The notes beneath the pieces were generated by a model that was not told where the DNA came from, ran no database searches, and saw nothing but the letters and a program-made list of their open reading frames with translations. A DNA stretch of 46,179 bases from MGBC120314 sp051877855 (lineage in GTDB: Bacteria > Bacillota > Clostridia > Lachnospirales > Lachnospiraceae): contig JBJEJH010000013.1 in NCBI GenBank assembly GCA_051877855.1, positions 1 through 46,179 of the forward strand, written 5' to 3'. This document shows, piece after piece, positions 1-6,053 of this stretch; positions within the stretch are counted from its first letter, which is position 1, and the number at the start of each line of letters is the position of its first letter. The position numbers and the translations under genes were made by a program.

Positions 1-51
1 ACATTTTCCCCGGAAAAAGATAAAATAATAGGTAAAATACCCATAAAATGA
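1..51 (+). CDS. 3' end of an unidentified CDS (partial)
   Basis: Frame 1 is open from the window edge and ends at a TGA at 49-51; the visible tail reads TFSPEKDKIIGKIPIK. Only 16 residues are visible, so no family can be assigned. The stop overlaps the ATG of the next small frame in an ATGA arrangement, typical of translational coupling, which is the main reason to think this is a real gene end. It could also be a chance open frame. Confidence 0.35.
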   Translation, partial: TFSPEKDKIIGKIPIK

Positions 52-149
52 GTCAAAAAACGGCAAAAACCGTAACAAATAAGTTGCTGAATACGACCAA
101 ATCAGACCGTGAGGGTGGTAGAACAGGTGTTGCTAGCATCATTGAGTAA
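48..149 (+). CDS. possible 33-residue peptide coupled to the upstream gene
   Basis: An ATG at 48 overlaps the preceding stop (ATGA) and opens a 33-codon frame ending EGGRTGVASIIE. It is hydrophilic and Lys/Thr-rich with no membrane segment. I do not recognise it. There is no strong ribosome binding site (a weak AGGT lies about 14 nt upstream), so it would depend on coupled translation. It lies just before a clear terminator, which fits the last gene of an upstream operon. A chance frame is a real alternative. Confidence 0.3.
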   Translation: MSQKTAKTVTNKLLNTTKSDREGGRTGVASIIE

Positions 150-171
150 TCAATAGAATTACAGTAATTTC

Positions 172-206
172 AAGGGTTTCGAGCATTTGCTCGGAACCCT
201 TTTTTA
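172..206 (+). terminator. rho-independent terminator of the upstream operon
   Basis: AGGGTTTCGAGC and GCTCGGAACCCT form a 12-bp stem (one G-U type pair) around an ATTT loop, followed directly by a run of six T. It closes the transcription unit entering the window from the left. Confidence 0.85.
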
Positions 207-262
207 TGATGAGCTTGAGTAAATAATAGTTTACATTCGGTGCTAAGAAAAAAATTCTATGT

Positions 263-268
263 TATAAT
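263..268 (+). promoter_or_regulatory. candidate -10 box for the dfrF operon
   Basis: TATAAT lies at 263-268, 43 nt before the GTG at 311 and just after a terminator, so a promoter is expected here. No good -35 is found at 16-18 nt spacing; TTTACA at 231-236 is too far (26 nt). The promoter may be weak or activator-dependent. Confidence 0.45.
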
Positions 269-310
269 TCACTATATAGGAATTTTGTGAGAGATTTGGA
301 AGGTGAAAAA

Positions 311-541
311 GTGAAGAGTTTAGTGGGAACGACAGAAGGAAAACCAACGAAAAGAGAAATTAAGGTCGGTGCGACGCCTGAACTGATATCTTTTGATGAT
401 GCAATAGATATTTTGTCTCATCATAAAGATTACGATGGTATCAATGAGGAACGGAGAGGAATTTATTTGCGAGAGTATACGGCGGATAAAAGTATTTGGA
501 GGTCAATGCAACATGGTAGGTTTAATAGTGGCACGTTCTAA
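311..541 (+). CDS. 76-residue protein of unknown function overlapping dfrF
   Basis: I choose the GTG at 311 because GGAAGG at 298-303 sits at ideal distance; an earlier in-frame start at 287 lacks a site. The product is soluble, charged and without a signal peptide, with a central stretch ISFDDAIDILSHHKDYDGI. I do not recognise the family. Its 3' end overlaps the start of the reductase gene by 29 nt in another frame, and the dfrF ribosome binding site lies inside it, so translation of the two is probably coupled. It could be a small partner protein or a leader ORF that tunes reductase expression. Confidence 0.5.
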   Translation: MKSLVGTTEGKPTKREIKVGATPELISFDDAIDILSHHKDYDGINEERRGIYLREYTADKSIWRSMQHGRFNSGTF

Positions 542-989
542 AAATAATGTAATAGGAAAGAATGGAGAAATACCATGGAAAATTAAGGGTGAGCAAAAAC
601 AGTTTAAAGAACTTACAACAGGAAATGTTGTTGTAATGGGACGTCGTTCATATGAAGAAATTGGACATCCTCTTCCAAACAGAAAAACGATTGTAGTATC
701 GAGAAGTAAGAAATATGAAGGCGATAATCTTCAGACTGCATGCTCTGTTCAAGAGGCCATTGCGTTGGCAGGGGAGGCTGATATTTATATTGCGGGCGGA
801 TTTGGTTTGTATGAAGAGGTTATTCCATTGGTAGACGTGATGTACATTACGGAGATTGATATTGAAATCGAAGATGGGGATGTGTTATTTCCAAAATTTG
901 ATTTAAATGATTTTGATGTATCAATTGGTGAAACGTTAGGTGATGAGATAAAATATACAAGAACAAAATATACCAGACGTAAAAAATGA
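513..989 (+). CDS. dfrF: dihydrofolate reductase, DfrF-like (trimethoprim-insensitive type)
   Basis: It reduces dihydrofolate to tetrahydrofolate with NADPH in the cytoplasm. The ATG at 513 follows GGAGG at 499-503 and gives 158 residues, normal for the family. Visible motifs are VGLIVARSKNNVIGKNG, IPWKIKGEQKQFKELT, VVVMGRRSYEEIGHPLPNR, IVVSR and IYIAGG. The segment IPW..KGEQ..F..(L/I)T is a hallmark of acquired trimethoprim-resistance enzymes (DfrA1/DfrA5 group and DfrF) rather than of ordinary chromosomal FolA (LPWhLpeDl). From memory the whole sequence is very close to enterococcal/streptococcal DfrF. No thyA is adjacent, so this is not the usual housekeeping arrangement. Resistance itself is inference. 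Confidence 0.88.
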   Translation: MVGLIVARSKNNVIGKNGEIPWKIKGEQKQFKELTTGNVVVMGRRSYEEIGHPLPNRKTIVVSRSKKYEGDNLQTACSVQEAIALAGEADIYIAGGFGLYEEVIPLVDVMYITEIDIEIEDGDVLFPKFDLNDFDVSIGETLGDEIKYTRTKYTRRKK

Positions 990-1017
990 CGGATGAAAGG
1001 GTTAGTGAGAATATATC

Positions 1018-1034
1018 TTATCGATAATCGATAA
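1018..1034. promoter_or_regulatory. 17-bp perfect palindrome, candidate operator
   Basis: TTATCGAT-A-ATCGATAA is a perfect palindrome centred at 1026. It ends 7 nt before the -35 box of the promoter at 1042-1070, a classic place for a regulator dimer. There is no T-run, so it is not a terminator. Confidence 0.5.
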
Positions 1035-1041
1035 AAATATA

Positions 1042-1070
1042 TTGACAAATGATAAATGCAATGCTATCTT
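1042..1070 (+). promoter_or_regulatory. sigma-A promoter of the 1095-2536 membrane operon
   Basis: TTGACA at 1042-1047, a 17-nt spacer and TATCTT at 1065-1070 form a good housekeeping promoter, 24 nt upstream of the ATG at 1095. Confidence 0.7.
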
Positions 1071-1094
1071 CTATCTAAGGATGGGGGAGAGGTA

Positions 1095-1985
1095 ATGAAA
1101 AAAGGACTTTTATTTCAGCCAATTGCGTGGGTTATATTTTTTATAGGTAATTTTATTTTGGCAATATTGGGCGAATATTTGAATAAAGCAGCATTTGGAC
1201 TGGGATACATAGTAATTTGTGGATTAGTTATTTTTGCAGGATTGACCTGGCACCTTAAATATGATGATGATAAATTATTGCGTACGGTTTTGTTTTTTTT
1301 CGCTTGGTGTGCAGAATGTGTTGCATGTTTGTTCATTTCCGATTATTTCTGTGATCTGATTTATTTCAGTGATCTGCACATTTTATGGATAGATTTTGAT
1401 ACATTGACGTTCGACTTTCTTCTGGTGTTGGAGGCTTTGTTTGCACTGGGATTAGGTATAATATATCTTACTACAAGAATTGTTAGTAAGATATTTGCAA
1501 ATGTGTATTGCAACAAAATAATTGAATTTTTCGTATGGTGTGTAACAATCATTGGGACGATAGCTGGAAATATTATTATTTTCAGCGCAGCAGATTATGG
1601 TACGTTTGGAACATTGAGCAATCATTTTGAAATATTTGTTGAGTACAATATTATTTTTCAAATGATTTGCATTGTATTTTCGATTGCTGCTACATTTCTT
1701 TCTAAGCTGTTTCAGAAAAGATATATTGCATATATTGTGTGGGTCATGTTGATTGTATGCACTATGATTGGAAATAACCATTTCATGAACTCGCATCGTA
1801 CATATTATAAATATAATGATCGCAAGATTGTTGGAAAAACATTAGAGCAGGTTCAATCAATATATGGCGAATTTGATGAAATGGGAAAAAATCGAGTGAG
1901 TTATTATATTTATTATGCGAATTATTATGATATTTATTATGAGAATGGAATTGTAACAAGAGTTGAACATCGAGAAATACCATGA
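1095..1985 (+). CDS. multi-pass membrane protein with C-terminal BamE/SmpA-like segment
   Basis: The ATG at 1095 follows GGGGGAGAGG; a start at 1056 would lie inside the promoter. The 296-residue product has about seven hydrophobic segments spread over residues 8-245 and many aromatic residues. The last 50 residues leave the membrane and read KIVGKTLEQVQSIYGEFDE, then a Tyr-rich stretch and IYYENGIVTRVEHREIP. This resembles the small BamE/SmpA-like fold (iiGkt..ev...yG.pd ... v.Fd.gkV..v), seen here by eye only. Function unknown. It forms an operon with the next membrane gene, 17 nt downstream. Confidence 0.65.
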   Translation: MKKGLLFQPIAWVIFFIGNFILAILGEYLNKAAFGLGYIVICGLVIFAGLTWHLKYDDDKLLRTVLFFFAWCAECVACLFISDYFCDLIYFSDLHILWIDFDTLTFDFLLVLEALFALGLGIIYLTTRIVSKIFANVYCNKIIEFFVWCVTIIGTIAGNIIIFSAADYGTFGTLSNHFEIFVEYNIIFQMICIVFSIAATFLSKLFQKRYIAYIVWVMLIVCTMIGNNHFMNSHRTYYKYNDRKIVGKTLEQVQSIYGEFDEMGKNRVSYYIYYANYYDIYYENGIVTRVEHREIP

Positions 1986-2002
1986 TAGAGGGGACATAGA
2001 AA

Positions 2003-2536
2003 ATGATTAATGAAGATACCAAAAAGATTGAATTTCTTAAATTGTTAGGTTGCTCCACAATGTTGGCGGTACTTTTTACTTCATCGACTTTTTTGACGGA
2101 TTTAATTTCCGGTGGAATAATAGCATTTATATACACTGGTTTTATTGTAGTAATCTATACCGGTATTATAATTAGTTCGAAAGGCAGAAAAGTTCTTTTG
2201 AAATGGTTGCTGTCTATACCAATTTCCTTTATCTGTACGCAGTACTTCGTGCAGACTCATTATGCAGTACGTGCAGTAAATTGGAGATATCCGGAATATG
2301 GAGAAGTTACCGGGGGAGCGGCAGCCGCGGACGGATTTTTGATTCTTTTAAAGATGCAGTTTTGCCTTATTGGAATTGTGGCAGCATTTATGTGTTCCGG
2401 AACAATCAAGCCGGAGCAATATGAGAAATTAGAAAGAATACAGTTAAAATATGGCACAATTCTAAGTGTAATTCATGTAGTTATTGTTATGATATTGGAG
2501 ACACAATTTCCTTCGATGCGAAGTTTAATGGGTTGA
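2003..2536 (+). CDS. membrane protein of unknown function
   Basis: This is a 177-residue product with four hydrophobic segments at roughly residues 15-35, 38-60, 66-84 and 108-130, plus a last one near 148-168. The ATG at 2003 follows AGAGGGG at about 9 nt. It contains a small Gly/Ala patch (GGAAAADG) between segments. I do not recognise a family. It is second in a two-gene unit with the preceding membrane protein and is closed by the terminator at 2567-2600, so the pair probably acts together. Confidence 0.6.
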   Translation: MINEDTKKIEFLKLLGCSTMLAVLFTSSTFLTDLISGGIIAFIYTGFIVVIYTGIIISSKGRKVLLKWLLSIPISFICTQYFVQTHYAVRAVNWRYPEYGEVTGGAAAADGFLILLKMQFCLIGIVAAFMCSGTIKPEQYEKLERIQLKYGTILSVIHVVIVMILETQFPSMRSLMG

Positions 2537-2566
2537 CCATCACAGGTGTAAATATCTGGTATAATT

Positions 2567-2600
2567 AAGGCTTTTGAGAGAAATCTCGAAAGTCTTTTTT
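2567..2600 (+). terminator. rho-independent terminator of the membrane pair
   Basis: AAGGCTTTTGAGA and TCTCGAAAGTCTT pair with two G-U wobbles around GAAA, followed by T-rich sequence. The stretch up to 2845 contains no convincing gene: a 13-codon frame at 2698 has no real ribosome binding site, and TATAAT at 2691-2696 lacks a -35 partner. TTTACA at 2804 with GATAAT at 2819 is a weak candidate promoter for the next gene. Confidence 0.75.
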
Positions 2601-2845
2601 GCGTTTAAAACATAAAAAATATTCAAATCATTTGTCCAAATGTGTTTTCTTTCGTACTATATAGATGTAAGGCTTTACAAAAAAGGGATATATAATATGA
2701 GAATTGAAACAATGAATGAAGCTATGAACTATAAATAGATACCGGGACAAGTAACATTTCCCGTAACAAAGTAGTAGAAAATTTCACGTATAAAAAAACG
2801 GAATTTACACATCCTAATGATAATGTAAAAAACGGAAAGGAAATT

Positions 2846-3565
2846 TTGAGGACCATGATGGAAATACTTTACATTATTGCATTATCGCTTGGATCAATTC
2901 TTGCAATCTTTATTCTTACGAAATTAATGGGATATAGGCAGATGTCACAGATGAGTATGTTTGATTATATTATTGGAATTACCATCGGATCGATTGCGGC
3001 GGAAATGGCAACTTCCTTAGAAGAGAATTTTATGCAGCCTCTGACGGCAATGATTGTGTACTCCTTAGCGGCGCTTACCTTGGCGTTAATGACTTCCAAG
3101 TCCATCAAGGCAAGAAGGTTAATCGAGGGTGCGCCCCTTGTACTTTTGAATCATGGAGAACTGTACCGAAGTAATCTAAAGAAGGCAAAGATGGATGTGA
3201 CGGAATTTCTGGTACAGTGCCGTGTGAATGGTTATTTTGATGTATCAAAGCTGGAGTGTGCCATTTTGGAGGGAAATGGAAAAATCAGTTTTCTCCCAAA
3301 GGTCGAAGATCGTCCGCTGACGCCTTCGGATATGCAGATCACTCCCGAACAGGACTATATGGTTGCAAATGTGATTTTGGATGGAAAAGTAATGGAGGAG
3401 AATCTAAAACATATGGGGAAGAATGAAAAATGGCTCCATAGTCAAATTACAGCTCGCGGAGCAAAACAGGTAGAGGATGTATTGCTGGCTACCTGTGACA
3501 GGTCCGACAAAGTGACAGTCTATTTGAAGAAGAATAAGAAAGAGTCAAAGGATGTGCTGATATGA
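2846..3565 (+). CDS. DUF421 family membrane protein (YetF/YrbG type)
   Basis: The 239-residue product starts with three hydrophobic segments (about residues 5-25, 38-56, 62-82), then a conserved-looking GYRQMSQMSMFDYIIGITIG between the first two, and a soluble C-terminal domain with GAPLVLLNHGELYRSNLKKA. This is the layout of the DUF421 (YetF/YrbG) family, whose function is poorly known but linked to spore and envelope traits in Bacillus. The TTG at 2846 has GGAAAGG upstream at good spacing; ATG at 2855 or 2858 are alternatives. It appears monocistronic. Confidence 0.8.
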   Translation: MRTMMEILYIIALSLGSILAIFILTKLMGYRQMSQMSMFDYIIGITIGSIAAEMATSLEENFMQPLTAMIVYSLAALTLALMTSKSIKARRLIEGAPLVLLNHGELYRSNLKKAKMDVTEFLVQCRVNGYFDVSKLECAILEGNGKISFLPKVEDRPLTPSDMQITPEQDYMVANVILDGKVMEENLKHMGKNEKWLHSQITARGAKQVEDVLLATCDRSDKVTVYLKKNKKESKDVLI

Positions 3566-3637
3566 AGATGCATAATATCCACAATGTAAACACAATGTTT
3601 TATGGAAAGACGAACAATTAGAAGCCAAGTCAAAAAT

Positions 3638-3665
3638 TGTGACGGTTACTGCGTTATGATATAAT
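3638..3665 (+). promoter_or_regulatory. promoter of the GerM-type lipoprotein gene
   Basis: TTGTGA at 3638-3643, a 16-nt spacer and TATAAT at 3660-3665 lie 36 nt upstream of the ATG at 3702. Confidence 0.6.
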
Positions 3666-3701
3666 TATCCTATCTAATTAAAATATAGGGGGATAGTAAT
3701 T

Positions 3702-4250
3702 ATGAAAAGGACAATCATTGTGGTGATGTGTTGTGCGTTGTTAACAGCGTGCGGAAAAAATACCGAAAGCGTGACAAAAACGCAGGAAACGACAAGCGTG
3801 CTAACGGAACAAAGTACGGCGGGTACGGAGGCAGAGCTAAGTTCTACAAGTGAAGCCGGATCAATGACAGAGGTAAAGGATGAAAAGATAAAAATAACCG
3901 TATATTCCGGTAATGAAAATGCGGATGGTTTTATCCGGACAGAAGCACAGGTGGAAGAAATCAATGAAAATGAATTGCTGAATAAGTTAATTGAGGCAGG
4001 TGTTTTGCCGGATACCGTAGAAATCACAGCACTGGAGCAGGAAGAGGGAACATTAACGATAAGATTTAATGATGCATTTAGGAATCATTTGTTTACACAG
4101 GGAACAACGGGAGAGTATATTGTTATCGGAAGTGTTGTCAATACATTCCTAAAAGCATATGATGCGCAAAAAGTATATTTGTACATAGGAGAGGAGGTAT
4201 TGGAAACAGGGCATGTGGTTTATGATTATGCTCTGGAATTTTACGAATAG
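3702..4250 (+). CDS. GerM-domain lipoprotein
   Basis: The 182-residue product has a lipoprotein signal (hydrophobic core, LTAC with Cys17), a Ser/Thr/Glu-rich linker to about residue 60, then a single compact domain ending in VYLYIGEEVLETGHVVYDYALEFYE. The pattern ITVYSG...LLNKLIEAGVLPDTVEI......LTIRFNDAFRN....G..GEYIVIGSVVNTFL fits the GerMN (sporulation/germination) fold, which also occurs in non-spore envelope proteins. It would sit on the outer face of the membrane. AGGGGGAT precedes the ATG. A role in germination cannot be claimed, because no spore genes are adjacent. Confidence 0.75.
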   Translation: MKRTIIVVMCCALLTACGKNTESVTKTQETTSVLTEQSTAGTEAELSSTSEAGSMTEVKDEKIKITVYSGNENADGFIRTEAQVEEINENELLNKLIEAGVLPDTVEITALEQEEGTLTIRFNDAFRNHLFTQGTTGEYIVIGSVVNTFLKAYDAQKVYLYIGEEVLETGHVVYDYALEFYE

Positions 4251-4326
4251 GAAGTTATGCGTTATTTAATGAAACGTTTATTATAAAAAATAGAATTCTG
4301 TGCATACTTTTAATGAGGTGATGAAT

Positions 4327-4482
4327 GTGCAGGATATTAATAAAAAGAAACAAGAACAGTTACACGAACAGATGGCTCATAATAAGTTTAATTCGATTAC
4401 GGAAAAAGAAAAACCGGAAAATCAGAATCAGCAGCATAATGTAAGAAGAGAGGGAATTACACCCGTTAATCAGAAGAGGTAG
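4327..4482 (+). CDS. short hydrophilic protein, unknown
   Basis: I choose the GTG at 4327, 8 nt after GAGG at 4315-4318; ATG at 4321 is too close to that site and a GTG at 4300 has none. The product is 51 residues, very rich in Lys, Gln, Asn and Glu, with no hydrophobic segment and probably disordered or helical. I do not recognise it. A terminator overlaps its stop codon, which supports a real, separately expressed short gene. Confidence 0.45.
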   Translation: MQDINKKKQEQLHEQMAHNKFNSITEKEKPENQNQQHNVRREGITPVNQKR

Positions 4483-4510
4483 CAGTCCCGGGACTGCTAT
4501 CTCTTCTTTA
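4473..4510 (+). terminator. strong terminator overlapping a stop codon
   Basis: GAAGAGGTAGCAGTCCC at 4473-4489 and GGGACTGCTATCTCTTC from 4490 are near-perfect inverted arms, followed by TTTA. The TAG stop of the preceding short gene (4480-4482) lies inside the left arm. Confidence 0.8.
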
Positions 4511-4646
4511 TGCATATTTGCAAGTACTTTTTGCCAACATCCCTTCTCATTGCATTATGGATATAAGATTTGGTGAAGAGGTTAAGATTTATCGCGAAAG
4601 TGACGATATTAAAAGTAGATTACTATATTAAATCGTTTGTGTATTT

Positions 4647-4664
4647 CGGTAAACGGATTTACCG
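4647..4664. promoter_or_regulatory. palindrome in the leader of the EF-hand gene
   Basis: CGGTAAA-CGGA-TTTACCG is a 7-bp perfect inverted repeat, 9 nt before the ribosome binding site of the gene at 4688. It could be an operator or a small 5' hairpin; there is no T-run. Confidence 0.35.
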
Positions 4665-4687
4665 GTTTATATGGAAAGGAGTCCAAT

Positions 4688-5878
4688 ATGAAGGTACAGA
4701 ACAGTTCTATTACTATGGCATCGTCACATCATGAAACATCATTTTCTTACAAAGAGTCCATGACGATGACGGCAGCAAAATCAAAGGATGTTGCCGGTGC
4801 AATTCTTTCCTTATCGCAGGAGGCAAGCGGGAAGAGCGTTAAGGAAGCGATGGTTGATTACCAAAAGAAGGAAAAAGAAGAGGCGAAGAAAAGACAGCAG
4901 GAGAATGAGGCAAAGTCTTTGCAGAATATGGCGGAGCGGATTAGAACGCAAAACACAGATAATCAATATGATCTGCCGGATGAGCTTGATATGAAAATCA
5001 AGATGTTAAGACAAATTCTGGCGGCACTTCGAGGTGAGAAGGGTCCTGAAGATTGTAAGATTAGCCCAAGGGACAGAGGCAATGTAACGGACCTTCGTTC
5101 GGCGCAGTATAAGAAGTTGGATGGATTTGCATTTCAGTTGTCAGCAGAATCTACCGTAAGTTTAGGTGCAATTTCCATCAATGGAGTTGGTACGGACGGC
5201 TCCGGAACAACCTGGCAGAAGATAACTGCAACCAGTGGTTTTACCAGTGAATCAGAGATTACAACCTTTGCAACAAAAGGTATTGTTGAGACCGGGGACG
5301 GAAGAAGAATCGATTTCAATATGGAAGTATCAATGTCCAGAGCTTTTATGCAGGAGACGAATCTGCTTAAAGTGGAAGATTATATTAAGACGGATCCGCT
5401 TATGATTAATCTTGATACCGATATCGGTTCCGTAAGCGATCAGAAGTTTTTCTTTGATTTAGACGGGGATGGCAAAGAAGAAAAGATTTCTTTTGCCGGT
5501 CCGGGTTCAGGTTTTCTGGCATTGGATAAAAATGACGATGGAAAGATCAATGACGGTTTGGAACTCTTTGGCACAAGGAGTGGGGATGGTTTTAAAGATC
5601 TGGCTGCCTATGATGAGGACGGAAATGGTTGGATTGATGAGAACGATAGTATCTTTGATCGACTTAAGGTTTGGACGAAGGATGCCAATGACAATGATTA
5701 TCTTATCGATTTGAAAAAAGCGGATGTAGGAGCAATATACCTGGGAAATGTAGATACCCAGTTCAGTTTAAAAAATGATGAAAACAAATTGAATGCGGAG
5801 ATTAAAAAGACCGGAATCTATTTAAGAGAAAGCACAGGAGTTGTGGGAACTCTTAATCATGTAGATCTTGTATTGTGA
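4688..5878 (+). CDS. EF-hand calcium-binding protein without signal peptide
   Basis: The ATG at 4688 follows GGAAAGGAG at 4673-4681, giving 396 residues. The N-terminus is Ser/Thr-rich, followed by a Lys/Glu coiled-coil stretch at about residues 55-100. Three Asp-rich loops follow: DLDGDG at 257-262, DKNDDGKINDGLELFG at 280-295 and DEDGNGWIDEND at 309-320, the last two in the typical x-ELFG...GDGF..LAAYDEDGNGWID arrangement of VCBS/dockerin-like calcium-binding proteins of Clostridia. No secretion signal or membrane segment is visible, which is odd for a family usually found outside the cell. Function unknown. It stands alone between two terminators. Confidence 0.7.
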   Translation: MKVQNSSITMASSHHETSFSYKESMTMTAAKSKDVAGAILSLSQEASGKSVKEAMVDYQKKEKEEAKKRQQENEAKSLQNMAERIRTQNTDNQYDLPDELDMKIKMLRQILAALRGEKGPEDCKISPRDRGNVTDLRSAQYKKLDGFAFQLSAESTVSLGAISINGVGTDGSGTTWQKITATSGFTSESEITTFATKGIVETGDGRRIDFNMEVSMSRAFMQETNLLKVEDYIKTDPLMINLDTDIGSVSDQKFFFDLDGDGKEEKISFAGPGSGFLALDKNDDGKINDGLELFGTRSGDGFKDLAAYDEDGNGWIDENDSIFDRLKVWTKDANDNDYLIDLKKADVGAIYLGNVDTQFSLKNDENKLNAEIKKTGIYLRESTGVVGTLNHVDLVL

Positions 5879-5949
5879 ATCGACGTATTTTCGGAAAGTT
5901 CGGCGTCACAAAACCTTCTGAGAAGAATGTAATAAGTTTATAATAAAAA

Positions 5950-6014
5950 TTTACCTAAAGCTTATGTAAAATTTACATAGGCTTTATTTTTATTTTACGT
6001 GGTGCTGTTATAAT
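5950..6014 (+). promoter_or_regulatory. PHO-box promoter of the binding-protein/XpaC operon
   Basis: TTTACC (5950), CTTATG (5961) and TTTACA (5972) recur every 11 bp, TTTACG follows at 5994, and TATAAT is at 6009-6014. Taking CTTATG as zero gives offsets 0, 11, 33 and 48, nearly the design of the three other PHO promoters here (0, 11, 34 and 49, or 47 at nptA). Binding by PhoP is inferred. The hairpin at 5957-5990 overlaps it. Confidence 0.6.
5957..5990 (+). terminator. probable terminator after the EF-hand gene
   Basis: AAAGCTTATGTAAA and TTTACATAGGCTTT form a stem with few mismatches, followed by ATTTTTATTTT. The same bases include two PHO-box hexamers, so part of the symmetry may reflect the protein site rather than a terminator. 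Confidence 0.55.
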
Positions 6015-6053
6015 CAAAAGACAAAAATCATAACAGAATGCAAGGGATGAATC

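Noticed and set aside
2674..2824. TTTACA copies at 2674 and 2804 as a fifth PHO box
   Set aside because: TTTACA at 2804 with GATAAT at 2819 has the right 15-nt step, but the hexamers expected 23 and 34 nt upstream are absent; GTAACA repeats at 2751 and 2763 are out of register.
5957..5990. Reading the inverted repeat only as a terminator
   Set aside because: Two of its segments (CTTATG and TTTACA) fall on the 11-bp PHO-box grid and the full set of offsets matches the other three promoters, so a double role is kept in the annotation.
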